Position numbers and translations under genes: made by a program | Shown: positions 35,336-44,537 of the stretch, piece by piece | Position numbering within the stretch: the stretch's first letter is position 1 | How the letters are laid out: every line of letters starts with the position of its first letter | Notes under the pieces: generated by a model | The model's input: the letters and a program-made list of their open reading frames with translations, nothing else | The model's database searches: none | What the model was told of the DNA's origin: nothing | Assembly: GCF_900142705.1 (NCBI RefSeq) | Contig: NZ_FRBV01000004.1 | Location: forward strand, 1 to 64,000 | Origin: Nitrosospira sp. Nsp11 | Lineage (GTDB): Bacteria; Pseudomonadota; Gammaproteobacteria; Burkholderiales; Nitrosomonadaceae | DNA: 64,000 nucleotides | Reading direction: 5' to 3'

Positions 35336-36406
35336 TCAGGCAACCTGGTTTCTGAGGTGATCCCAATATGAAGTCGCAACGTAACTGTTGGCGCAGGTAA
35401 GCGTTGTCAAGGCCATCACACGGTAAACCACGCTGCGCGGCACTTTGACATTCACAGCCGGATTGAGCAAATCGGGGGAGACCGCGACCCGTTTCAATGT
35501 TTCCCCGGCCAATAATATTGGCCACATGCAAGCCAATCTTTGGCGGATTTCGGAGACGGGAAGCGATATCGTATAAAGCCATCCCTGATCCAGGTGTTCC
35601 ATGGCAAGCCCGATGAGCTGATTCAGGATGGGCCTGAACTTGGGGAGGTTGCCTTCAACCAGCAAATCGGCCGGTTTCAATCCGGCCTCCACCAGAAGCG
35701 ACTCCGGCACGTAGCAACGACCGTTGTGCAGGTCACGGGCGACATCTTTAACGATATTGGTGAGCTGCAAACCTTTGCCGAATCTGACGCCTATGGCCGA
35801 CATTTCCGTGACATTCCACCGAGCCATTGCCGGCCGGTGCGCGCAGACCATCCTGGTCCAGAATTCTCCTACGCACCCCGCTACATAATAAGTGTACTGA
35901 TCCAGCTCGTCCAGCGTGGACAATGCGGCAAGTTGTCCGCTGGACTCACCGGGGAAGCGGGTCAGGTCCATTTTCATCCCCTCGGGTAGCACCTTCATCA
36001 GCCATTGGATTCGCTCTCGGTCCCCTGCAGAGCATTTTTCATATAATTTCAGGCAGTCTGCAAGGCGCTGAAGGAGAATGCTCTCCGCAGAGTCTTTCTG
36101 GTGGGGAACAAGCGCTGCCTGAATCTCCTGGATGGCCTTCCAGTCAATCTCGGCATGTGCGAACTGCGCAGAGAACTGGTTAAGGTATCTCAGGCGCTGC
36201 GGGCGATCGAGCAGATCCGTATCGGCGATGGTATCTGCTGCGCGCGCAAAGAGATACGACAACCCCATCTGGTCGCGCACGCCAACCGGCAGCACATTCA
36301 GCGTGAGATAAAACGAACGGGAAACCTGCTTGAGGATATCGTGCAGGAGCTCATGTGTAACCGGGTCAGTACTCAACGATGGAATCCAAAGCCGCTCAAT
36401 TAACAA
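35336..36406 (-). CDS. Squalene/phytoene synthase family protein (farnesyl-diphosphate farnesyltransferase)
   Basis: 356 residues. First Asp-rich motif in LFARAADTIADTD near residue 52, second in LTNIVKDVARDLHNGRCYVP near 215. Both are complete, so catalysis is likely. It condenses two prenyl diphosphates head to head. YVAGCVGEFW and the longer C-terminus with hydrophobic end fit squalene synthase better than phytoene synthase, but both substrates are possible. It probably feeds hopanoid synthesis. A CruF-like carotenoid gene lies 7 kb away. The start has no strong ribosome-binding site. Confidence 0.85.
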   Translation of the reverse strand: MLIERLWIPSLSTDPVTHELLHDILKQVSRSFYLTLNVLPVGVRDQMGLSYLFARAADTIADTDLLDRPQRLRYLNQFSAQFAHAEIDWKAIQEIQAALVPHQKDSAESILLQRLADCLKLYEKCSAGDRERIQWLMKVLPEGMKMDLTRFPGESSGQLAALSTLDELDQYTYYVAGCVGEFWTRMVCAHRPAMARWNVTEMSAIGVRFGKGLQLTNIVKDVARDLHNGRCYVPESLLVEAGLKPADLLVEGNLPKFRPILNQLIGLAMEHLDQGWLYTISLPVSEIRQRLACMWPILLAGETLKRVAVSPDLLNPAVNVKVPRSVVYRVMALTTLTCANSYVATSYWDHLRNQVA

Positions 36407-37093
36407 GGGGCGAACATTACCTGTTGTGCAACCTTAAGGTCAAGACGTTGTGTTCCTGAAACCTGTGTTTAAGTCGGAAAGCTTCGGATTTCCAGTGGGC
36501 AAGAGCTGACGAACCGTGAAGAAACGCAATTGGAGTTTAAGTTGGGCAGGTCGCAACGTTGCGCGGCTTGGGTAGCGCCCGACCAACCGACCGGGCGAGC
36601 GTTGAAACATGAGCCTGGCTGTCAGTTTGTGCAGCTTCAGGTGTGGCACCCCGCCGTCTGACGGCGGAGATTGAACCGTCGTGCTGGTATTAGCCTTCCC
36701 CGTTGGCGCAAGTAGCAGTGCCGAGAGACTTATGCGGCTGCATTTTGCTGGTGTAGCGGAAATTCTAAGTGACGGCAGCAGCGAACGCTAGCAAGGTGAC
36801 CGGTGTTAATAATATTGCCGCGGGTACAATCAACTTTGGCAGGAAGAAAGCTGTCAAAGTAGGAAGTGGCGGGTATGGCGTTATACCAGCAACGAGTGTT
36901 TGGAACTCAAACTTGCCCGCCAGAAGCATCCGTGCGCGGGAACGCGTCATTATCTTGACAATACAAGGAGGATTTCGTCCCGATGCTTCGGAAAACTGCC
37001 TCAGCAGACAGATTAAGCCATAACGTTTATGCAATCGTTTGCAGGGAGAATATTCAGGGGGAATAGCTATTAGCTCCAAAGGAGGAGATTGAC
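36407..37093. other. Gene-free stretch with one hairpin
   Basis: No gene is convincing. A strong hairpin (CCGCCGTC/GACGGCGG at 36651-36667) lies in the middle. The right half has a weak open frame (36769-37023) without a ribosome-binding site or known motif. A GGAGGAG precedes the next gene at 37080. Confidence 0.5.
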
Positions 37094-37501
37094 ATGCGAA
37101 CAGTTGGCGATGTGATGATTCCGGACGTGCACACCATCAGCCCGGACGCAACAATCGAGGAAGCAGCGCAAGAAATGCGCGATGGGGATTTTGGCCTGAT
37201 GCCTGTGGGAGAAGAAGACCAAATGCTTGGTGTGATAACCGACCGTGACATCATAATTCGCGCGGTCGCCGAAGGCCAGGGCCCGAGCTTTAAAGTTCGG
37301 GATGTCATGTCCAATGAGCCTGTCTGGGCGCATCAGGACGATTCTATAGGTAATGCAGCCCAGATCATGAGGGAGCATCAGATTCGACGCTTGCCGGTAG
37401 TGGACGACGATCAACGGCTCGTAGGGATCGTGGCGCTTGGGGCCTTTGGCGTCGAGGACGCCGATATCGGGCCTGTCTCCGAAGCGCTGCCCGAGTCTTG
37501 A
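37094..37501 (+). CDS. CBS-domain protein
   Basis: 135 residues, two CBS domains in tandem (MIPDVHTISPDATIEEAAQEM to DRDIIIRAVAEG, and VRDVMSNEPVWAHQDDSI to LVGIVALG). Such pairs bind adenosyl nucleotides and often sense AMP/ATP. It carries no other domain, so it acts on unknown partners. GGAGGAG lies 7 bases before the ATG: strongly translated. Stand-alone gene. Confidence 0.92.
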   Translation: MRTVGDVMIPDVHTISPDATIEEAAQEMRDGDFGLMPVGEEDQMLGVITDRDIIIRAVAEGQGPSFKVRDVMSNEPVWAHQDDSIGNAAQIMREHQIRRLPVVDDDQRLVGIVALGAFGVEDADIGPVSEALPES

Positions 37502-37665
37502 AATTATATCAATACGGGTATCTGCTTGTGCCGTAAGGGAAGCGATAGCTCTATGACTCCTGCCTTGAAAGCTGGCGGCTAGCGGCTTCTGCCCGTGCAG
37601 GAATGGTATTTCTTTCCGGTATTCAGTCCGGCACGTTCGTTGCGCCAATAAGGCGGACGATTATT

Positions 37666-38952
37666 TCACGCTACCCGAGCGCGACCACTACTTTTTCTTT
37701 GTGTCTTGCACTTAGCGAAGCGCCTCACGCGTAGCGAGACAAGGGCCATGCCTGCAAGCATCATAGCCCAACCCTCCGGTTCGGGTATGGCGGTGATCAT
37801 TCCCACTTGACCATTGATGCTCACCAGATACAGGTTACCGGCAGCATCCTCGCCAAATGAGGAGATGCCATCTGAAATACCGTTAGGAGACAGCAATTCG
37901 GCGGTGCGATCGGTAACATCGGCATTTGTAATGGGCGCGCCGGTAAAGTGGAAAGACATCACCTTGTCGTTAATGAAGTCCGCGAAGAAATAAGTGCCGT
38001 CCAGCCCATCGATCGCCGACCCACGGTAAACATAGCCACCCGTGATCGAGGCACCGCCGCCATTGTGGTCATATTCGAAGATTGGCAATGTATGATGCGC
38101 AAGCGACGGATCATCAGGAAAATTTAACCGTGTGCCCTCGAACTTGCGCCATCCGTAATTGGCGCCAGCAGTGCCAATATTGATCTCTTCGCGATTATCC
38201 TGTCCGACGTCGGCAATATAAAACGTGCCGGTTTCCCGGTCGAAGCTGTCCCGGTATGGATTGCGCAACCCATAAGCATAGATTTCCGGGTTGCCGCCAG
38301 GAAGGTTGCCCGCAGGGATTGCATAGCCATATTGCGCAGCATCGTTAGGCAAACGATCGGTTGATACATCTACCCTCAACATTTTTCCCAAATTTTCGGA
38401 AAGATTCTGTGCGCGATTCTGAGGATCATCGCGAGATCCGCCGTCGCCGGTGCCAATGTAAAGGTTCGCGGCCTCGCCGGGGCGAAAACCGATCCAACCT
38501 GCCTTGTGATTGTTGAGCCCGGCTGGTTGAGCGATGGTGATCACCGTTTGCCCGCTTGCGGCATCCGCTATATTGGGTTGCGCCGCGCTGGCCTGATAAG
38601 TGGCGACGACCGTGTTGAGCGTTGTCTTGTCTATATAATCGACATAAAAGCGGCGATTGGTCGCGAAATTCGGATCAAACGCCATACCGAGCAGGCCGCG
38701 CTCGCCGTCGGTATTGACCGAGCCGGACAAATCGAGAAATGGAGTGGAACGCACCGCCCCGTTCTCGAGGATTTTGATCAATCCACCCTGCTCTACAATG
38801 AATAGCCGCGAATCGCCATTGGGTGAAGTAGCGAACAAGGGCCGGCTTAAACCGGTGGCGACGATTTTGGTTTGCAACTGCGCAAGCGCGGGTGGTATCC
38901 AGACGGTAGCGGCAAAAGCTGCAGTGAGCAAGAGGGAAAAAAACTTGTTCAT
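37666..38952 (-). CDS. Exported PQQ-dependent sugar dehydrogenase-like protein with PEP-CTERM tail
   Basis: 428 residues. Signal peptide about 1-24 (LLLTAAFAATVWIPPALA). A six-bladed GSDH-type propeller follows, with LSRPLFATSPNGDSRLFIVEQGG, RGLLGMAFDPNF, LYIGTGDGGSRDDPQNRAQ and ADVGQDNREEINIG, all matching soluble glucose dehydrogenases. The C-terminus has a PEP-CTERM signal: IPEPEGW, a hydrophobic helix (AMMLAGMALVSL) and an Arg-rich end. This is processed by an exosortase in Gram-negative bacteria making exopolysaccharide. Substrate not known. Confidence 0.9.
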   Translation of the reverse strand: MNKFFSLLLTAAFAATVWIPPALAQLQTKIVATGLSRPLFATSPNGDSRLFIVEQGGLIKILENGAVRSTPFLDLSGSVNTDGERGLLGMAFDPNFATNRRFYVDYIDKTTLNTVVATYQASAAQPNIADAASGQTVITIAQPAGLNNHKAGWIGFRPGEAANLYIGTGDGGSRDDPQNRAQNLSENLGKMLRVDVSTDRLPNDAAQYGYAIPAGNLPGGNPEIYAYGLRNPYRDSFDRETGTFYIADVGQDNREEINIGTAGANYGWRKFEGTRLNFPDDPSLAHHTLPIFEYDHNGGGASITGGYVYRGSAIDGLDGTYFFADFINDKVMSFHFTGAPITNADVTDRTAELLSPNGISDGISSFGEDAAGNLYLVSINGQVGMITAIPEPEGWAMMLAGMALVSLRVRRFAKCKTQRKSSGRARVA

Positions 38953-39301
38953 GATAGCTCCTTCGCGTCGAGTTATATCGGGCTATACAAAGCTATGCAA
39001 AGCCGAAGCAGAAATAACACAAGTGCCCGTTCTTTATTTATATAGACAACGCTCAGTCGGTTGTCAAATGGGTGCGAGTCATGACTATCGTTTTTTTACG
39101 CTGCCAATCTCGCCGCTGGTCTAGTCGGCTTGACCGGTTTGTGTGCAGCTACTGATGAAGCATCATTCTGGTGAATTGGAGTTGGACGCGCCGTCTAGCC
39201 GGACGAATCCATGCCGGCAAAGAGAAAATGCTTAAGCCGGTGGAAAATTGGTAGCCGGCCTTCATGAGGAAAATGAAAGCAACGTGGTTCCCAACCATCA
39301 A
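38953..39301. other. Gene-free stretch of 349 bases
   Basis: Nothing recognised. It holds the leftward promoter of the sugar dehydrogenase-like gene. The AT-rich piece TATTTATATAG at about 39039 could be part of it. Confidence 0.4.
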
Positions 39302-41695
39302 TTATGGCGTTTTCGTAAGCGGATGCAGGTGCAGTGTCTGTTCGGGTGGTCCCGGGAGAAATGGAGTGGGTATGCCGTTAACCCAATCGGCATGCCCGCT
39401 GCCATAATAGGGTGAGAAAGGGTGCCCGCTCTGTCCGCCGGGCATTTCGAAATAACCTCGTTCTTCATTACCGGGGGCAACTGCAAAACGATTTGCGGCC
39501 CCGAAGCTTGGTCCCTGCACGCGAGGCATATTGCTGTCGCCGGGCAGCTCATCCTTTGGCATATTCAGCCATACTCCGATAAAGTCAGGTAGAGCACGGC
39601 TGAGCGAATGCCTGATGCGGGCGGTGTTACGCTCACCCCAGCTACGAGCCATAATGCCGCCCGGTTGGCTTAGCATACGCTCCGCCACGCGTCTGGCAGA
39701 GCTGCCCAGCAAGTCTTCCCAGTCGGCGTACGCAGGCGGCAACAGGTGTTGTGGACGTTGCTCGATCAAGGTCCACACAGCGTGTTCGGCTTGATTCAGC
39801 TTTGGCAGCACGAAATCTGGCGACTGACTGCGCACTGCTGCCGCAAAACCGTCGAGTACTCTATTGGTGACCTCCCGGCGGAATGTGCGGACCAGATGAT
39901 AGGCAACTGACGATGTCGAGGCATGTCCATCCCAATCGCGGAGCGCTTGCTGCATTTCGGCCTGCCAAGGCGCCGTTTCTGTACGGTTCAGCGTCAGTTC
40001 GAGAAGTCCCCGCCAGCGCGCCAGGAATAACGCGCGGTCGTCCAGCTGGATTGCAAGCATGCTTGCGGGTGAGAAATGCCCGCTTCCGCGTAAACTATCG
40101 CGGATCTGCTTCGAGCGGGCACCGAGGTCATAGCCTCCATCGCCGAGCCGGTCGAGCATAAGGCCGTCGACAGTACGTGCATTCGCCGTCCACAGTCTCT
40201 GTTGGGGTGGATTAACGATCAATGGGTACTGGGCGGGCATAAGCCAGCCGCTCCACCCCATACCCGGCTCGCTCCAGTCTGCCGGCATTGTTGGATCATA
40301 ACCACCGGTTCTGACTGGAATACGCCCGGCAATGGTCCAGGCAATATTGCCCTCGCGGTCACCGACAATAAAATTTTGGGCGGGAATGCCCGCATTCTGG
40401 GCAATCATGACGGCTTCACCCACGGTTTCCGCCCCGTCCAGCTGGGCGAGCTCCATATTGATCGCGCCGGGCTGGTGCGCAGTCCAGACGAGCGCAAGCG
40501 GCACGCCGTCGTGGTCAGTCGCGAGTATTGGTCCCCACTCGGTCTCATAAATATCGAGTGCCTCATCCGGCGCGCCGCGCGCATGCAGGGTTTCGCGATG
40601 AACGGTGACGGAGTTCCACCCGGTTGCGTTGCGGTACCTCGATTTATCCGCCGGGTCCAGCCTGACCCGCACCCAGTCCGTGAAATCACCATAACTGTTT
40701 GTAAAACTCCACGCGATACGACGATTCGAACCGACTGCGATTGCGGGCGTGCCAGGAAGGCTGGCCCCGATAATGTCGTGGTCAAGCCCGGGACGCCGCA
40801 AGTTCGGGTAGATCAAACGGGTACGGAACCAGATATTGGGAACACGCAGTTCCAGATGCGTATCGTTGGCGACTAGCGCGGCGCCCGCAGCCAACTCGCC
40901 GGCCACGGCAAAGCTATTGCTGCCGGGCAAATTATCGCTGTGATCCTCGGTATCGCGCAAAAGGCCGGGGTCGAGCTTGTGCAGGTCGAGCTCATCCGCG
41001 GAAGGCGTTCGTGGCCACTGGGATGCGTTGCCGAGAAGTGGCGCATCCCATTCACCGCCACCAGCGGTGAGAAACCGGTAAGCCGCTTCGGGTAATGTTG
41101 CATGCATGGTAGAGAATGCAAGCTCGCGAAAATTACTTCCGTCATTCAGCGTGAAATACATCGCATTGACGACCAGTATGCTATCTTCAGTGCGCCACGC
41201 AACCGGGAGCGTGCGCGTCAGCAGATATGGGAATGGCCGCGTAGCGAGCGCGTTCAGGCCTCCATTTACCCCATCGCGATATACGTCGAGTAGCTGCCGC
41301 TGGCCGGTCGGCAATTCTTGCAATACCGCCGATGCACGCGAGCGCATGCGGTGCCTCCGCGCTTTGCGGTCGGCCGGCAAGGCTGCCGGTCCGAACAACT
41401 CTGCCAATTCACCGGCTGCTTGTCGTCTCATCAGATCCATCTCGAAGAAGCGCTCCTGCGCATGGGCATAACCAAGCGCCCAAACCAGATCATGGCGATC
41501 CTGCGCGTGCAAAGTCACGCTACCCAGCGCATCGCGCTCGACAGTGACCGGAGCAGACAGGCCCTTTACATTCACTGTTCCGGCATACTGCGGCAAGCTC
41601 CCGCGCAGCACCAGCCAGCAGCCACCTGCCAACAATACCGCCAGTATGAGAAATACCAGTAGAACCCGGTAGATCGGGCGGAGCGCAGCAGTCAT
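39302..41695 (-). CDS. Penicillin-acylase-family N-terminal nucleophile hydrolase
   Basis: 797 residues, Ntn-hydrolase precursor. Hydrophobic anchor or uncleaved signal about 10-30. Alpha part up to about 258, then the self-cleavage site with the new N-terminal Ser: LPG|SNSFAVAG. The beta chain has the oxyanion and binding residues in LVANDTHLELRVPNIWF and NFIVGDREGNIAWTIAGRIP. Family members cleave penicillin amides, acyl-homoserine lactones, or maturing siderophores; the substrate here is unknown. Length is that of quorum-quenching acylases. It probably acts in the periplasm. Confidence 0.9.
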   Translation of the reverse strand: MTAALRPIYRVLLVFLILAVLLAGGCWLVLRGSLPQYAGTVNVKGLSAPVTVERDALGSVTLHAQDRHDLVWALGYAHAQERFFEMDLMRRQAAGELAELFGPAALPADRKARRHRMRSRASAVLQELPTGQRQLLDVYRDGVNGGLNALATRPFPYLLTRTLPVAWRTEDSILVVNAMYFTLNDGSNFRELAFSTMHATLPEAAYRFLTAGGGEWDAPLLGNASQWPRTPSADELDLHKLDPGLLRDTEDHSDNLPGSNSFAVAGELAAGAALVANDTHLELRVPNIWFRTRLIYPNLRRPGLDHDIIGASLPGTPAIAVGSNRRIAWSFTNSYGDFTDWVRVRLDPADKSRYRNATGWNSVTVHRETLHARGAPDEALDIYETEWGPILATDHDGVPLALVWTAHQPGAINMELAQLDGAETVGEAVMIAQNAGIPAQNFIVGDREGNIAWTIAGRIPVRTGGYDPTMPADWSEPGMGWSGWLMPAQYPLIVNPPQQRLWTANARTVDGLMLDRLGDGGYDLGARSKQIRDSLRGSGHFSPASMLAIQLDDRALFLARWRGLLELTLNRTETAPWQAEMQQALRDWDGHASTSSVAYHLVRTFRREVTNRVLDGFAAAVRSQSPDFVLPKLNQAEHAVWTLIEQRPQHLLPPAYADWEDLLGSSARRVAERMLSQPGGIMARSWGERNTARIRHSLSRALPDFIGVWLNMPKDELPGDSNMPRVQGPSFGAANRFAVAPGNEERGYFEMPGGQSGHPFSPYYGSGHADWVNGIPTPFLPGPPEQTLHLHPLTKTP

Positions 41696-41827
41696 GTTTA
41701 AGGAAGAGCGATTGAAAACGGGTTATTTCTATCTTGGGGCAATGCGCGAAGCGGGTTTATTCATGCTTTCCCCACCGATGGGCGGTGCATGGCGAACCCC
41801 CAGCCATTTTGGGCAACGGCTCAACAA

Positions 41828-42316
41828 TCAAGAAGAACCCAGTTTATGACGAATGGATTCGATGCGCTCGCGGTTCACGCCGAGATCCGATTTTCCCAAG
41901 CGGGATGCCGAGCGAACTTGAATCACCCCGGCGGCGGGATCGAACCAGAACTCGGAATCGTCCACGTACTTCATGAGCCGGGTAGTGAACTGTGCATAGA
42001 GGTAGGCTGGCTCTCTTTTGACTATCTTGGCACCATCCATTGCCCTGATAACATCGGCGATGTGGTCCAGCGTAGCGTCCGGATCGCCTTTCAGCGGCAG
42101 CGGTGCTATCTCGGCATACGTGCGTTGTGGATGATCGGGGTAGAGCGAAGCCTGGCTCGACACGCTATTAGGTGTTTTCGAGGGAGGCTTCAGCCTGCCG
42201 TCATGTACGCCCAGGTCAGTGGGTGGCGCGCCTTTGAGCAGCCCGAGTTGACCGGCGAGTAACCCCGTAATGACGACAACGGCAATGACAACAAGCGCCC
42301 ACTTTACAATAACCAT
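41828..42316 (-). CDS. DUF1499 family protein, membrane anchored
   Basis: 162 residues. N-terminal hydrophobic helix about 4-24 as anchor. Then the DUF1499 pattern: TPNSVSSQASLYP, PLKGDPDATLDHIADVIRAMDGAKIVKREPAYLYAQFTTRLMKYVDDSEFWFDPAAGVIQVRSASRLGKSDLG shortened here, with R..SR..S.GVN at the end. Function unknown across the family. It is 131 bases from the acylase on the same strand. Confidence 0.85.
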   Translation of the reverse strand: MVIVKWALVVIAVVVITGLLAGQLGLLKGAPPTDLGVHDGRLKPPSKTPNSVSSQASLYPDHPQRTYAEIAPLPLKGDPDATLDHIADVIRAMDGAKIVKREPAYLYAQFTTRLMKYVDDSEFWFDPAAGVIQVRSASRLGKSDLGVNRERIESIRHKLGSS

Positions 42317-42546
42317 GTCAATGCCTGGCGACGCCCCAATGTGATAGACGAGGAAAGCACTGTTAGGCCGCAGGCAGCGGCGGGGTCACAAATGTGGCCG
42401 GCAACGACAGCGTCATGTAATCTCGCCGGCAGTGGCGGCGTCACATATTTTCCTTTGCCCATGCCGCTCCTTTATCCACCATGTCATCCGTTTGTGCCCG
42501 GCATGGCCGCGTCATCAGTGTCAAAAAAGGCTAGCCAATGGTCAAA
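42317..42546. repeat. Short gap with imperfect repeats
   Basis: Three loose copies of a GGC(A/G)GC...GGCG..GTCA-type unit lie between 42368 and 42450. The copies are too diverged to call a satellite. No gene. Confidence 0.3.
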
Positions 42547-42852
42547 CTACTTGGTTTTGCTATTTGCCAGGACGAATTCTGCCAGACGTTGCGCCGGTTC
42601 GCCTTTAATGTTGGGAAATGCGGTCATCCCCATGCTTCCTTTCTGAACTTTCTGAATAATGGCATCCTTGTTCGCCATTGCGGTGCTTATAACCATCACG
42701 CTGCCGCTTTCCGGCTTATGGCATTTTGTACAGTTTGTATAAAATATGTCCTCCCCGCTGATATTCTCGGCCGGCGTGTAATTATCCGTCTTCGAGCAAC
42801 CCACCAAACTCACCAATGCGGAAACAGTTAGCAATAAGGCCATTTTTTTCAT
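42547..42852 (-). CDS. Lipoprotein c-type cytochrome, monohaem
   Basis: 101 residues. Lipoprotein signal with lipobox LVSLVGC (Cys near residue 19), so anchored at the membrane. The haem motif CTKCH follows near 41, and the axial Met is in GSMGMTAFP. The fold is a small class I cytochrome c. ATG at 42852 is chosen because GGAG is 8 bases upstream; the longer GTG form lies on the ribosome-binding site itself. Electron partner not known; cytochromes of this size are common in ammonia oxidisers. Confidence 0.9.
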   Translation of the reverse strand: MKKMALLLTVSALVSLVGCSKTDNYTPAENISGEDIFYTNCTKCHKPESGSVMVISTAMANKDAIIQKVQKGSMGMTAFPNIKGEPAQRLAEFVLANSKTK

Positions 42853-43173
42853 TTTTTGCACTCCAATTTTTATAAGATGAACATTTCTTTAAGCTGCTAT
42901 GAGAGGCATTATATCGTCCTTACGGATCGTTCAGGTATTATCCTGAATCCTGTAGGTCGACAGCTTATTTTTCAGCTTATTTGCCAGTTCCTTTGTCAAT
43001 TAAGCGCTATACGAAGAGGTTTTTCGTACCCCTTTTTCGTACCCCATGAGCTTCGCCTTTTTGGTGAGCTTACTCAACCCCGTCCCCGTCCAACTGTCGG
43101 AGGTTTATTGCCGCGATTGTCCATATTGCGGTGAGCACGGCAGGATTCGATGAAGAAGAAATGAAGAAAGACC
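42853..43173. repeat. Gap with two tandem duplications
   Basis: CAGCTTATTT is repeated at 42961-42970 and 42973-42982, and TTTTTCGTACCCC is repeated exactly at 43020-43032 and 43033-43045. These look like slippage. No gene is visible. Confidence 0.6.
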
Positions 43174-44004
43174 TTACGCCTTATCCGTTGCCGGCAAGTG
43201 ACCCAAGAGTCGAAGAGCAAGCAGTACGGTGATCGGTATATAAATGAATAAGCCTGTAACCCCCAGAAGCGATTCTCCAATCCAGAAAGTGATGACGAGA
43301 TTAAAGATCAATACCCCATAATATAGGCCGCAACCGAGCAACACGCGCCCGGTCACCGATGGGGCAGGGAAGAGGCTGGCTTCGGCCTGAAGTTTGCGAT
43401 CGAGAGGAAGATAGGCGCGAAGAGAGAGGAAGCCAACGACAGCCCAGCCAATATAATTAGCTATCGGGATGCCGAAATGCGTGCCGGGATCGGGATAGTA
43501 ATATATCCGACCGAGGAACCAACGGTCCCCGCGGAGCGCGACCGGATCGATGACGACGTCGATGAACATGAAAAAAAGAATGGTGAGTACCACTGTCGGC
43601 CAGCCGGTCCTGGTTGCGAGAGGGAATCCCATCGGGATCATACTCATACCAGGGCGGGGGCTTGTGCCGGTGGCAGGCAGGAGAAAAGCCAGAGCCATGC
43701 AATAGCTCGCATAGAGAAGAAAGGGAAACGAAAGGGAATCCATCGCGGGGACATCCGAGATATACAATTCCTGCCCGACGGTTGAACCGGTATAGTAATA
43801 CCAGCCGAAAGGAACGCCGGTGCGAGTGGAAGAGAGTTCGCACAGAAGCGCCACAATATATGTAATAGCCATGAAGCAGGCTGTCCTGCGCCAGCCGATC
43901 AGCCTGCTCGCGGAGAAGAGGAACGCGGCCAGGAACACAAATACATAGGGGCGAAGGATAACTGTCTTCAGCAGGAGACTAACGAATTCCATCGAATGTT
44001 CCAT
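43174..44004 (-). CDS. Carotenoid biosynthesis protein, CruF-like membrane enzyme
   Basis: 276 residues with about seven hydrophobic helices. FGWYYYTGSTVG and FFMFIDVVIDPVALRGDRW (about 92-105 and 155-173) are hallmarks of the bacterioruberin/CruF-like family (DUF422), which hydrate carotenoid ends. YYPDPGTHFGIPIANYIGW is the third landmark. Its carotenoid substrate and pathway genes are not in this window. ATG start at 44004 or 12 bases later. Confidence 0.82.
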   Translation of the reverse strand: MEHSMEFVSLLLKTVILRPYVFVFLAAFLFSASRLIGWRRTACFMAITYIVALLCELSSTRTGVPFGWYYYTGSTVGQELYISDVPAMDSLSFPFLLYASYCMALAFLLPATGTSPRPGMSMIPMGFPLATRTGWPTVVLTILFFMFIDVVIDPVALRGDRWFLGRIYYYPDPGTHFGIPIANYIGWAVVGFLSLRAYLPLDRKLQAEASLFPAPSVTGRVLLGCGLYYGVLIFNLVITFWIGESLLGVTGLFIYIPITVLLALRLLGHLPATDKA

Positions 44005-44537
44005 TTGTCCGGCAGATGGGCTCTTACCGGAGGTTGATCTCCTGGAGGTTTGTCTTCAGGAGCAAAGGAGCGCAATACATTTATTTTTGTACTATCTGGG
44101 CATCTTCCTGGCGTTTTGACGCCGCCCATCGGCGGACGAGATTATATCCTTCATATTCGGTAATCGGAAACTATAAGGCAACAAGCAGAACCTCTGCCGG
44201 ATTTTCCCGGGCGAGCAGGGCTGGCAAGAATCAAATTTTCGCATAAAACCAAATAACTCAAACAACTCGAGGGCAACAGAGAGCAACAGTGAACTCAGCG
44301 CATCATGCCCTGTCATCATCCTCATTGTTGATTGCGACCGGGGTCCTGTTCTATGAAAGCGCTGTCGTCAGTTGTATTCGAGTCATAATCGATTTGTTGC
44401 CGTTTTACTTCGATTTGGCGGGGTTTTACCCCTCAAATGCGGCTGCGAGAAAGATTTCTCCTACCTATACTTGTAAACCTTGTGACTTGGTGTCTTCCAT
44501 GGATCTTTAGTGTTTTATTATTTTTGATGACTCTATC
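44005..44537. other. Divergent intergenic region, 533 bases
   Basis: It separates the carotenoid gene (leftward) from the penicillin-binding protein gene (rightward). I see no supportable gene or RNA. Promoters for both must lie here. Confidence 0.5.

Noticed and set aside
36769-37023. 84-codon frame on the plus strand
   Set aside because: No ribosome-binding site, no recognisable motif and composition not like a gene.
42317-42546. Satellite-like repeat of a GGCGG..GTCA unit
   Set aside because: Copies are too diverged to call more than a loose similarity.
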